From GCA-2712985 sp964515905 (GTDB lineage Bacteria > Pseudomonadota > Alphaproteobacteria > UBA7887), in contig CAZEWK010000097.1 of assembly GCA_964515905.1 (NCBI GenBank), positions 33,560-97,559 on the forward strand: 64,000 nucleotides of DNA, given 5' to 3'. Below the pieces are notes generated by a model. That model saw only the letters and a list, made by a program, of their open reading frames with translations, made no database searches and had not been told where the DNA came from. The position numbers were made by a program, and so were the translations under genes. This document shows, piece by piece, positions 56,254 through 63,941 of the stretch; position 1 is the stretch's first letter; each line of letters starts with the position of its first letter.

Positions 56254-56931
56254 TTATGCGGGGTCTTGCCCTGCAAGGGCTAATTCCGGAATTAATTCAA
56301 TATCGGCATGCTCTACAACATCAACCACAAACCCAGCGATGGCTTTTTCTAATAGTTGGTAGTGCAGTTGTAGCCACAAACCACCAAGGATTGCTCCAAC
56401 CAGTGTAGTAAATAAAGCCACACCCATTCCGTTAACGATCTGACCCAACACGCCTTGCACTCTTTGGAGATTCTCACCACCGGCTAAACTATCACCCAAA
56501 CCAGAGACTGCTATAACAAAACCAACTACCGTACCAATCAGGCCAAGTAATATGAGCATGTTAGCAACGTAATGTAGAATCTGTATTGGCATCATCAAAC
56601 GGACTCTAAATGCTGCCGCCAACATAGTTTGGTCTAGGGGCTTATCGCCTAATTTCCCACTTTTTACCTTCAGCTTTTGGAAATAAGTATGCGCCACACC
56701 CTCTCCCTGCTTGGTTTCAAATCGAACAATTTCCCGGTTGACCGTCACAGTATGATACCCGCTGATCATCCAAAAAATTAGAAAGAGCGCACCCATAACC
56801 AAACTTAAATAACTTGCATCGCTTTCTATCACCAGGACGAGCCAGCCCTGCAACCAAGCAATATAAACCAGAAGCGCAGCGAAAGAGTTGATAACCAACC
56901 ATTTGTATAAAAGAGCATTTGGATTATTCAT
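56254..56931 (-). CDS. MotA/TolQ/ExbB-family proton-channel protein
   Basis: 225-residue inner-membrane protein with four helices: two near the N-terminus (about 8-29 and 38-57), and two flanking the ExbB signature (MLILLGLIGTVVGFVIAVSGL and GMGVALFTTLVGAILGGLW). This matches the TolQ/ExbB/MotA fold, with a cytoplasmic domain of about 50 residues between helices 2 and 3. Such proteins form a pentamer around an ExbD/TolR/MotB-type dimer and convert proton flow to mechanical work. Heads the cassette; 94 bases precede the ExbD-like gene. No tonB, tolA or flagellar gene is nearby. Confidence 0.82.
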   Translation of the reverse strand: MNNPNALLYKWLVINSFAALLVYIAWLQGWLVLVIESDASYLSLVMGALFLIFWMISGYHTVTVNREIVRFETKQGEGVAHTYFQKLKVKSGKLGDKPLDQTMLAAAFRVRLMMPIQILHYVANMLILLGLIGTVVGFVIAVSGLGDSLAGGENLQRVQGVLGQIVNGMGVALFTTLVGAILGGLWLQLHYQLLEKAIAGFVVDVVEHADIELIPELALAGQDPA

Positions 56932-57116
56932 AGCGACAATCTTCGCATCCTGTTACATACGCAAAACTAGGACTAATTCGAAACATTTCTTGGAAACACC
57001 ACTCGTTTATCGTTTATCAAAATCTGTATGGCTTGGTGAAACCGATGGCCACTAAAAATAGGCAACAAACATATCATTCATATCCAGAGACACACGCTGG
57101 GTATTTCGGCAGCAGG

Positions 57117-57145
57117 ACGATACGGATGCCTTTCGCACCTGTCAA
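57117..57145 (-). promoter_or_regulatory. Candidate promoter of the ExbB-like cassette
   Basis: On the minus strand a perfect TTGACA (57145-57140) is followed after 17 bases by TATCGT (57122-57117), about 185 bases before the ExbB-like start. A -35/-10 pair with ideal spacing, but no other evidence. Confidence 0.3.
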
Positions 57146-57392
57146 CCAAACGCAGAGGGTAAGATATTCAATCATTATACGGGCGCGATTCTCCCTATGA
57201 CACCGCTCTGCATGGACACATTGTTGAATTAAGTTCGGCTGCCAATGACCTCAAGGAACTACTGTGGGTCTTGTGCAACTCGTGTATCCACTTAAATATT
57301 TAATAAAAACAACAGGTTATTAAGAAATCTTTGGCATGAAGACAGAAAATAACCGCTACTAATAATTCCGGAGACGGTTACAAAGAATACCG

Positions 57393-57421
57393 TTGACTAC
57401 GAAATTGCCCTATTTGACAAT
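57393..57421 (+). promoter_or_regulatory. Candidate promoter of the quinoprotein gene
   Basis: TTGACT (57393-57398), a 17-base spacer and GACAAT (57416-57421), about 165 bases before the start. A second TTGACA at 57414-57419 overlaps the -10. Predicted from consensus only. Confidence 0.3.
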
Positions 57422-57588
57422 AATGTTACAGAAATCTTACGGGCTGTCCGCTGGTAGGGTCTACACGCAGGCAAGCTCTTAAGCTGGTAATTAAAGTTAT
57501 AGTGGTGCGGAAACAACAAGAACCATGTTTCAGGGGAGGAACCGCATCTAGAAAAAACAACGCAGATAACCGAGGGAGGGATTTGCGA

Positions 57589-59283
57589 ATGTATTCCAGA
57601 AAACTTCTTGGCTTGCTTGCTGCATCAACAGCATTGATTGCGACCGCAACGGTTGCACAAGCCGATGTTACCGATAATGACCTTGCACGTACTGCAGGTT
57701 CGGAGTGGCTCCATACCAATGGCAGCTGGGACGGCACACGTTTTAGCACGCTAACTGAACTCAACCCATCGAATGCCAACGAATTACAAGTGAAGTGGAT
57801 TTATTCGGTGGGCGGTGAAACCGATATGCAAGCATCACCGATTTATTCCGACGGTATCTTATACTTACCCCAAGACAACGCCGTACATGCTGTCGATGCA
57901 CAAACTGGGGGTCGGATATGGAAATATGAGCACGAACTACCGGAAGACTGGGGTGGACAGTTTATTCCTTTCTTTACAGGCAAACATCGTGGCCTCGCAA
58001 TTAGCGGCAGCAACGTTTATTTCTTATCGAATGAATGTTCACTGGTAGCGTTAAATGCAAAGTCCGGGGAAGTCGCTTTTTCTCATAAAATCGATCGTCC
58101 TTATCCCAAAGATTTTGAGATGTCAGACGACGGGAACGGCTACTTCTGTACGGTCGCACCGCTTGCGATTCCTGGGACAATCATTGTTCCAATGAATGCA
58201 ACGGATACCGGAGGCCTACAAGGGTACGTGCACGGACATGATCCGGACACTGGTGAACGGCTTTGGTCAGCACCAATGATTCCGCAACCAGGTGACCCGG
58301 GTGCAGAAACGTGGCCTGGCGATAGCCGCATCTACGGTGGTGCAGGGCCATGGATTACCGGAAGTTGGGATCCAGACCTAAACATGTACTATACCGGAAC
58401 AGCAAATGCCTATCCGTGGACTCCTTATGGGGAGCGTGACGGCAGAGGCGCTGGCAACCAGATTAACGAAGGCGCCGCAGCAATAGTGGCCGTCAACACG
58501 GAAACCGGCGAAGTACCTTGGCGTTATACCGTTGTCCCTGGTGATCCATGGGATTATGACACCATGAATACACCAATGTTGGCAACCATCGATGGCGTAC
58601 GGACGGTGGTGCAACCAAACAAGACTGGTTTCACACATTATCTTGACGCTCAGACGGGCAATTATATTGCTGCTTTACGGCATGCGGATCGAATTAATTG
58701 GGCCAAAGGATACGATAGTAACGGTCGCCCAATTTGGGATCACCCGATTCCACCTGAAGGCGAGACCGTTGAAATATGGCCAAGCCTACTAGGTTCCGTG
58801 AACATGTCACCGGCAGCCATCAACCCGAATACGGGGTTGGTATATCTGCCACGGCGAGAAGCTTCGATGAGCTACGCATTTGAAAAAGTGCAGATCGTCA
58901 GCAACGTACGGAATCTCGGTGCCACGTTTGAAGTGCTACCAGGTGGCTCGGAAGTGAACTCCGCACATAACCTTACCGATGGTGCCGAACAATGGCGGCA
59001 TACGGTCGGAATGGACGGGGATGCAGGAGGTATGCTGACCACAGCAGGAAACCTGACTGTTTGGGCCTCACAAGGTGGTGTAGTGCACGTCGTTAACGCA
59101 ACGACAGGCGAAATTGTGTACCGTTTTAACACAAATTCGACCTCACATTCTGGTCCTATCACCTATACGTCAGGTGGGAGCCAACAGATCACGTTCGCGT
59201 TAGGTGGACTGCCAACTTTTGGTTCGGCCCCGGATGACAATTCGGTCAATCACTCAAGTTTAATGGTGACATTCGGTAGGTAG
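57589..59283 (+). CDS. PQQ-dependent alcohol dehydrogenase-like quinoprotein (divergent XoxF/MDH relative)
   Basis: 564-residue periplasmic eight-bladed propeller with a signal peptide cleaved near residue 26. Tryptophan-docking repeats are visible (VDAQTGGRIWKY, HDPDTGERLWSA, VNTETGEVPWRY, VNATTGEIVYRF). Active-site positions by eye against methanol and ethanol dehydrogenases: N273 (TANAYPW), catalytic D322 with D324 in WDYD, the lanthanide-type DYD motif, and K345. The usual metal-ligand Glu is replaced by T206 (TDTGGLQGY), and the vicinal cysteine pair before the RG motif by F128-F129. Start chosen for GAGGGAGGG 8 bases upstream. No xoxJ or pqq genes nearby. Probably oxidises a small alcohol or aldehyde and reduces the adjacent cytochrome; substrate and metal unknown. 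Confidence 0.85.
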   Translation: MYSRKLLGLLAASTALIATATVAQADVTDNDLARTAGSEWLHTNGSWDGTRFSTLTELNPSNANELQVKWIYSVGGETDMQASPIYSDGILYLPQDNAVHAVDAQTGGRIWKYEHELPEDWGGQFIPFFTGKHRGLAISGSNVYFLSNECSLVALNAKSGEVAFSHKIDRPYPKDFEMSDDGNGYFCTVAPLAIPGTIIVPMNATDTGGLQGYVHGHDPDTGERLWSAPMIPQPGDPGAETWPGDSRIYGGAGPWITGSWDPDLNMYYTGTANAYPWTPYGERDGRGAGNQINEGAAAIVAVNTETGEVPWRYTVVPGDPWDYDTMNTPMLATIDGVRTVVQPNKTGFTHYLDAQTGNYIAALRHADRINWAKGYDSNGRPIWDHPIPPEGETVEIWPSLLGSVNMSPAAINPNTGLVYLPRREASMSYAFEKVQIVSNVRNLGATFEVLPGGSEVNSAHNLTDGAEQWRHTVGMDGDAGGMLTTAGNLTVWASQGGVVHVVNATTGEIVYRFNTNSTSHSGPITYTSGGSQQITFALGGLPTFGSAPDDNSVNHSSLMVTFGR

Positions 59284-59321
59284 ACCTATTCACTGTTATG
59301 TTTGAAAACTAACGCTATATA

Positions 59322-59346
59322 GGCGCGCATGTATTACATGCGCGCC
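59322..59346 (+). terminator. Strong GC-rich hairpin between the quinoprotein and cytochrome genes
   Basis: GGCGCGCATGT, loop ATT, ACATGCGCGCC: a perfect 11-bp stem followed by TCTTTCTT, 38 bases past the quinoprotein stop. Could terminate, or attenuate and protect the upstream mRNA so that the dehydrogenase is made in excess over the cytochrome, whose start is 25 bases further on. Confidence 0.75.
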
Positions 59347-59371
59347 TCTTTCTTCGAAAGGAAATACCATA

Positions 59372-59791
59372 GTGAAACGGGGTAACGTCGTTCCATTTCT
59401 TTTCGCCACTTCACTGCTGGCGGCCTGTTTCGTTGTTTGTGGGCCCTTCGCGCAACCGATAGCGGTTGCCGCAAACATAGAGTCATCAAATCCCTTATCA
59501 GGTGATCCCGACGCAATTTCAGAAGGAAAAACTATTTATCGTGCACACTGCGGACTCTGCCACGGTATGAACGCAAACGGCAGAGGGCATGGTCCCGGGA
59601 ACACTTCCGATTTAACTAAATTTAAGAAAGGTTATTCCTGGTACATGAAGAGAGTGAAGAACGGTAGAGTAGACAAAGGAATGCCCTCGTGGGGTGGCAT
59701 TCTTAAGGAAGAAGAAATCACTAAGATTGGTGCCTACCTTGAAACTTTGGCGGGAAAACGCGCAAAATGGGTGGATCCACCACAAAACTGA
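59372..59791 (+). CDS. Periplasmic class I c-type cytochrome
   Basis: 139-residue single-haem cytochrome. A signal peptide covers about residues 1-34, the haem site is C60-GL-C63-H64, and the distal methionine is probably M104 in KGMPSWGGI, a class I pattern. It starts with GTG, with AAGGAA about 10 bases upstream. Directly downstream of the quinoprotein past a hairpin, the position of the electron acceptor (XoxG/MxaG-like) in methanol dehydrogenase operons. It resembles generic cytochrome cL/c5 types rather than a clear XoxG. Partner role inferred. Confidence 0.9.
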   Translation: MKRGNVVPFLFATSLLAACFVVCGPFAQPIAVAANIESSNPLSGDPDAISEGKTIYRAHCGLCHGMNANGRGHGPGNTSDLTKFKKGYSWYMKRVKNGRVDKGMPSWGGILKEEEITKIGAYLETLAGKRAKWVDPPQN

Positions 59792-59800
59792 TAATTATGA

Positions 59801-60502
59801 GTGGCAAAACAAATGGATAATCGTAATCACCATAAATTGAGAACCGTTGCAGCAGGACTGTTGGCTGCCCTATTCACAACTTACTATGCAGCTCAACAAG
59901 AAATAACTGCGGCGGAAATTCAGGTAGCTACCACAAACACGGAGCACCAGGTTCACCTCGATCATATAGAACAAAGTTGGCATGAAACCCCGGGCGCAGT
60001 CGGCTTGCTGGCGATTCTAGCCGAAGAAGCCGAAATTGCCCGCGAGCATGCCGGTTATGCTATCACTGATGTAGAGGACTACGACAACATTCGATTGCAC
60101 ATACCGCATGTCCGGCATGCCATATCCAGTAACACCGAACCAAAGGGTCCTGGAAAAGGCTTTGGTGTTGAAAGAGCCGCACAAGGTGTTGCCGATCACA
60201 TGGATTACGCCCGCAACGCATTAGATGCAACTGACTCGGTTAAACATCATGCAGAGCATATAATTGCCTCGGCACAGAATATTGTTGCTTGGAGTGACAA
60301 AATTATCCGGATGAGTGATCAAATCATGGGCGGAGCTGCGCCCGTTTGGGTGTCCTACTATGCTGAGGAAGTTGCAAAGCGGACAGATTGGATCCTCAAT
60401 GGAAATGATGCAAACGGCGATGGCAAAATCTCATGGACAGAAGGCGAGGGAGGCCTCGCGCAAATTCAGCAACACCTAGGATTTATTGAGCGCGGAGGAT
60501 GA
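59801..60502 (+). CDS. Exported histidine-rich protein with one EF-hand
   Basis: 233-residue protein of unknown family. A hydrophobic signal segment lies at 15-30. The body is helical and rich in histidine (for example HLDHIEQSWH, HIPHVRHA, VKHHAEH), and a canonical EF-hand loop D203-A-N-G-D-G-K-I-S-W-T-E214 (N205, D207 and E214 as ligands) sits near the C-terminus. A metal-binding role, calcium or lanthanide for the quinoprotein next door, or a haem/metal carrier, is plausible but inferred. Starts with GTG, 9 bases past the cytochrome stop; ATG at 59813 is an alternative. Confidence 0.65.
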   Translation: MAKQMDNRNHHKLRTVAAGLLAALFTTYYAAQQEITAAEIQVATTNTEHQVHLDHIEQSWHETPGAVGLLAILAEEAEIAREHAGYAITDVEDYDNIRLHIPHVRHAISSNTEPKGPGKGFGVERAAQGVADHMDYARNALDATDSVKHHAEHIIASAQNIVAWSDKIIRMSDQIMGGAAPVWVSYYAEEVAKRTDWILNGNDANGDGKISWTEGEGGLAQIQQHLGFIERGG

Positions 60503-60599
60503 TCCAATATCGATACGGCCCGGCTCCATTTTTTGGTTTTGTGCTGACGACTGAGACAAACACACACCCATCAGCAATGACATCGGAAACCGGTAGACT

Positions 60600-61151
60600 A
60601 TGAAAATGATAGTGTGGTGGATACGAAATTCAGGTCGTGTCGCTCTGATCGGTGGCCTCACTCTTATAGCCTCAATAATCATTGACGTGTACCCCCTCCC
60701 CGCGACACCAGGATCTGCTGCCGATTCGGATATGGAACGCTGGCGGATCGACGTAAACCGCACTGTTGCAAAAACCAACCATTGGAGATGGACACTGCGT
60801 TATGTCGAGCGTAATGCTAACACTTTGAGCGCCAGAATCAGTGTCAGAAACAACGGCTCACGACCACGGCCTCTTTACCTTGGCTCGGGATTTGAATCAA
60901 AATTTGCCCTCATTGATCAAGAAACACAGCAGCGTTTTGAGTTGATAAGTGTGTCTGGGGTCTCCGTGGACTTTCTTCGCGTGGATCGAAAGAAATCGGC
61001 ACACACCACATTTATTTTTCGTTATCCAGAAGGACTACAGTCTGTAATTTTCACAAGTGAGTGGCTTACTTTCAACATGGGAGGTGAAAAAACTGGAATG
61101 GACATTGAATTTCCGATCTCCCTTAAACCACTACCACAACCAAGCAATTGA
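60600..61151 (+). CDS. Exported protein of unknown function with an Ig-like domain
   Basis: 183 residues with one N-terminal helix (about 12-30). The remaining beta-rich domain has WRWTLRYVERNANTLSARISVRNNGSRPRPLYLGSGF followed by TTFIFRYPEG, a pattern like DUF4352/Ig-like extracellular domains. No catalytic motif is seen. The ATG follows a 97-base gap after the EF-hand gene, so an internal promoter is possible. Probably a periplasmic, membrane-tethered subunit of the quinoprotein module; that is context only. Confidence 0.55.
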   Translation: MKMIVWWIRNSGRVALIGGLTLIASIIIDVYPLPATPGSAADSDMERWRIDVNRTVAKTNHWRWTLRYVERNANTLSARISVRNNGSRPRPLYLGSGFESKFALIDQETQQRFELISVSGVSVDFLRVDRKKSAHTTFIFRYPEGLQSVIFTSEWLTFNMGGEKTGMDIEFPISLKPLPQPSN

Positions 61152-61203
61152 TTGCCAGGACAATTCCCAAAACTCTGCAGGTTCCTTTAAAACTGAGACC
61201 ACT

Positions 61204-61611
61204 GTGACACAACTGCTACAGATAGGGCGCATAGCCGCTGTATATTTCTTTCTAACCCCGTTCGCTTCTGCAGAAGCCGCACACTATACGAGTAACGGTA
61301 ACTTCGTATTTGATATTCGCGAACCAAGCGATATGACCCTAGTGGCCAGGCTTTCTGGACTTACAGTCAAACGTGATATTAAGCCAAGCGTTGGCATTAT
61401 TGAGTGTGCAAGATGGGCCCACCAGTTTGGTATCCGACCGTTCTCGGCAGTAACTTCTGCGATTTCCCCCAATCATAAGAGACGCGTTTGGATTTGCACT
61501 GGTAACGCAAACAACAAACATTTATCCCGGTCCTATTGTCAACAAATGAGGATGAAGTATTTTCGGAATGACGGTCCAATAGTAACTTGCAAATTAGGCG
61601 ACGATATCTGA
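61204..61611 (+). CDS. Small secreted cysteine-containing protein of unknown function
   Basis: About 135 residues from a GTG at 61204: a signal segment (IGRIAAVYFFLTPFASAEA), then a mature domain of about 100 residues with four cysteines (IIECARW, VWICTG, SYCQQM, VTCKLG) that could form two disulfides. Many basic residues. The start is uncertain; the frame is open from 61057, but the earlier part overlaps the preceding gene and looks non-coding. No family recognised. Lies 13 bases before the TPR gene, so part of the same operon. Confidence 0.5.
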   Translation: MTQLLQIGRIAAVYFFLTPFASAEAAHYTSNGNFVFDIREPSDMTLVARLSGLTVKRDIKPSVGIIECARWAHQFGIRPFSAVTSAISPNHKRRVWICTGNANNKHLSRSYCQQMRMKYFRNDGPIVTCKLGDDI

Positions 61612-61624
61612 GGGAAAAATAATA

Positions 61625-62695
61625 GTGAACGTAGTAATGAAATTCCTGGGCCGTTTCCCGGTCCCGATGTCCATATTCATAATCGCTTGTTTCGCAACAG
61701 CATTATGGGCAGTTACTCACTATTTTGAAAGTACGATCCGCCCACTACAAGAGCAGGCACGTCGTGCTCACATAGAGGGCGAAATAAAGGCTGCAGACTC
61801 CCTGCTGCAAAGAAAAAGATATGATACGGCGGCACAGGAATACCGTTTTATATTGGATGCGTACGGCAGTGAATTGCTGGAACAAGACAAGGGCCACCTT
61901 CAGGACGGGATGGGTCGATCACATTTCGGACTTTCTACCCGACAAGATCAGGAGAAGAATTTAAATCTGGCGATTGAGAATTTTCAAGAAGCACTTTTGT
62001 ATCGCACACCGGATCTCTCGCCCAAGTTGTATAGCGCAACATGGAAACGTCTGGGACAAACCTACGAAACTTTGGGGGTCCACCTCGAAAGCGAGGATGA
62101 CCTCGCCACCGCTATTGAGGCTTACCAAAAGGCCCTCAGCCTCCAGGCAGCAGATACTGACCCAGAAGGATATGCAATGACTAAAGCACTGGTAGGCGGA
62201 GCCTATCGTGAGCTCTATGCTTTTTCACGAGAAAAACAACACTCGGCGCTTGCGTTTGAGACTTTCGAGGAGGCTATAGATGTTCTCACCCGCGATGACC
62301 ATCCGGAAGCCCTTGGTTTAGTTCGAGTCGAAATTGGACGAACCTATGTAACCTTAGCAAAATATTCGCGCCGAACAGGAAATTCTCAAAATGCACTGAA
62401 AGAATACGAGAGAGCATTGAAGTTACTTAAACCTGAAACGTTCCCGACTCAGTACGCACGCGCCCATAAATATATTGGGGATGCCTACACTATGCTTACG
62501 CAAACAAAACCCCGAAATAGACAAGATATACCAGAGCATGCACAGCGCGTGTACCGGTGGGAAAGAAAGGCAAACGACGCGTACAAAATAGCCCAGAATT
62601 TTGGTTTCAACGACGACATGAGGGTCACTAGTACGTCAAACTCCTCTTCTAATGCATCCACCATGGAAGCTGACAAGGCGGACGACAAGAAGTAG
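61625..62695 (+). CDS. Membrane-anchored TPR protein
   Basis: 356 residues. One N-terminal helix (about 14-31) anchors a periplasmic array of about six tetratricopeptide-type repeats from residue 50 to 290 (AIENFQEALLYRT, AIEAYQKALSLQA, AFETFEEAIDVLT, ALKEYERALKLLK), then a Ser/Asn/Asp/Lys-rich tail. Starts with GTG; GAGGGA lies about 8 bases upstream. It closes the quinoprotein module and probably scaffolds or assembles periplasmic partners, an idea supported only by position. Followed by an acyl-CoA dehydrogenase after a gap of at least 43 bases. Confidence 0.75.
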   Translation: MNVVMKFLGRFPVPMSIFIIACFATALWAVTHYFESTIRPLQEQARRAHIEGEIKAADSLLQRKRYDTAAQEYRFILDAYGSELLEQDKGHLQDGMGRSHFGLSTRQDQEKNLNLAIENFQEALLYRTPDLSPKLYSATWKRLGQTYETLGVHLESEDDLATAIEAYQKALSLQAADTDPEGYAMTKALVGGAYRELYAFSREKQHSALAFETFEEAIDVLTRDDHPEALGLVRVEIGRTYVTLAKYSRRTGNSQNALKEYERALKLLKPETFPTQYARAHKYIGDAYTMLTQTKPRNRQDIPEHAQRVYRWERKANDAYKIAQNFGFNDDMRVTSTSNSSSNASTMEADKADDKK

Positions 62696-62774
62696 CTTTA
62701 CCTATCTCCTCATGGAAGGATATTGCACTTCAAGGCGGATGAAGACAGTCTTTAACACCAAAAGGATGCAGAAA

Positions 62775-63941
62775 GTGAATTTTTTATTTACAGAGCAACA
62801 ACTGCAAATAACGGAAAACATAGCAAAAATCTGCTCTCAGTTTGATGACGGGTATTGGTTTTCTAGAGACCAAACTGGTGAATTCCCGCATGATTTTTGT
62901 TCAGCACTGGCTACAAATGGATGGCTCGGAATCGCCATGCCTGAAGAGTACGGAGGATCTGGTTTAGGAATTACAGAAGCTTCCTTGATGATGAAAGCAA
63001 TTGCTGAATCTGGCGCCGCAATGAGTGGATGCTCCGCAGTACACATGAATATTTTTGGTCCTAACGTTATAGTAGTATTTGGAAATGAAGAACAAAAAAC
63101 ACGAATGCTGCCGCCCCTCATCCGTGGGGAAATGCGCGCCTGTTTTGGTGTAACAGAGCCTGACGCTGGACTAGATACCACCCAACTTAAAACCCAAGCA
63201 GTCCGAGACGGTGATAAGTATGTCGTGCATGGAAGGAAGGTATGGACTTCAACTGCACAGGTTGCAGATAAAATTTTATTGATTGCTCGGACAAAGCCTT
63301 CAGAGGGAAAGGGCCGTGGAAGTGACGGACTATCTCTCTTTTATACCGACTTAGATAAAAGCAAGGTAGACGTTCGTGAGATAGAGAAAATGGGAAGAAA
63401 GGCTGTTGACTCGAACGAGTTGTTTATCGACGGCCTAGAAGTGCCTATAACAGACCGGATTGGGGAAGAAGGGATGGGATTTCAATATCTGCTCCATGGC
63501 TTAAATCCGGAACGGATCCTAATTGCTGCAGAAGCCGTTGGAATTGGAAACGCCGCACTCGAACGGGCTAGTCAGTACGCGAAAGATCGAGTGATTTTCA
63601 ATCGTCCCATTGGAATGAACCAAGCTATACAACACCCCTTAGCGGAATCTTGGTGTGAATTAGAAGCAGCGAATATGATGTGCTTTAAGGCCGCTACCCT
63701 ATACGACTCGGGTAAGCCCTGCGGGATAGAAGCGAACGCTGCCAAATTTCTGGCTGCAAGGGCTGGATTTAAAGCTTGTGAACGCTCGATACTGACGCAT
63801 GGGGGATACGGTTATGCCAAGGAATTCCATGTCGAACGTTTTATGCGGGAACAATGGATAAACAGAATTGCGCCAGTAACGGAGCAATTAATGCTTTGTT
63901 ACATTGCGGAACGCGCACTCGGACTCCCAAAGTCATACTAA
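62775..63941 (+). CDS. Acyl-CoA dehydrogenase family protein
   Basis: 388-residue flavoenzyme oxidising an acyl-CoA at the alpha-beta bond. Family blocks are MPEEYGGSGLG, CFGVTEPDAGLDTTQLKT, the FAD-contacting KVWTSTAQVADKILLIA, VDSNELFIDGLEVP, and the C-terminal THGGYGYAKEFHVERFMRE. I chose the GTG at 62775, where the conserved NFLFTEQQLQI begins and AGGA lies about 8 bases upstream; ATGs at 62739 and 62766 would add short unconserved stretches. Substrate not deducible. The last gene in the window; it ends 59 bases before the edge, with nothing further visible. Confidence 0.88.
   Translation: MNFLFTEQQLQITENIAKICSQFDDGYWFSRDQTGEFPHDFCSALATNGWLGIAMPEEYGGSGLGITEASLMMKAIAESGAAMSGCSAVHMNIFGPNVIVVFGNEEQKTRMLPPLIRGEMRACFGVTEPDAGLDTTQLKTQAVRDGDKYVVHGRKVWTSTAQVADKILLIARTKPSEGKGRGSDGLSLFYTDLDKSKVDVREIEKMGRKAVDSNELFIDGLEVPITDRIGEEGMGFQYLLHGLNPERILIAAEAVGIGNAALERASQYAKDRVIFNRPIGMNQAIQHPLAESWCELEAANMMCFKAATLYDSGKPCGIEANAAKFLAARAGFKACERSILTHGGYGYAKEFHVERFMREQWINRIAPVTEQLMLCYIAERALGLPKSY

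Larger units (their letters stand above)
56932..57588. other. 657-base intergenic region between divergent operons
   Basis: The largest gene-free stretch of the window, between the ExbB-like gene (minus) and the quinoprotein gene (plus). I find no tRNA, no known riboswitch and no convincing gene; a 51-codon frame at 57043-57198 has no recognisable features. It holds two candidate promoters, listed separately, and AT-rich DNA near 57285-57320. Its size suits regulation of both operons. Confidence 0.5.

Noticed and set aside
54546..56931. Zorya-type anti-phage defence, because of the MotA/ExbB-like protein
   Set aside because: The channel protein lacks the long cytoplasmic coiled-coil tail of ZorA, the partner lacks the OmpA-like peptidoglycan domain of ZorB, and no helicase or nuclease gene (ZorC/D/E) is present.
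57043..57198. 51-codon frame in the large intergenic region, considered as a pqqA-like precursor or small gene
   Set aside because: No Glu-x3-Tyr core of PqqA, no hydrophobic or conserved segment, no ribosome site.
56932..57588. tRNA or riboswitch in the largest gap (a TTCGA near 56979 was checked)
   Set aside because: No cloverleaf could be drawn around it and no known riboswitch core was seen.
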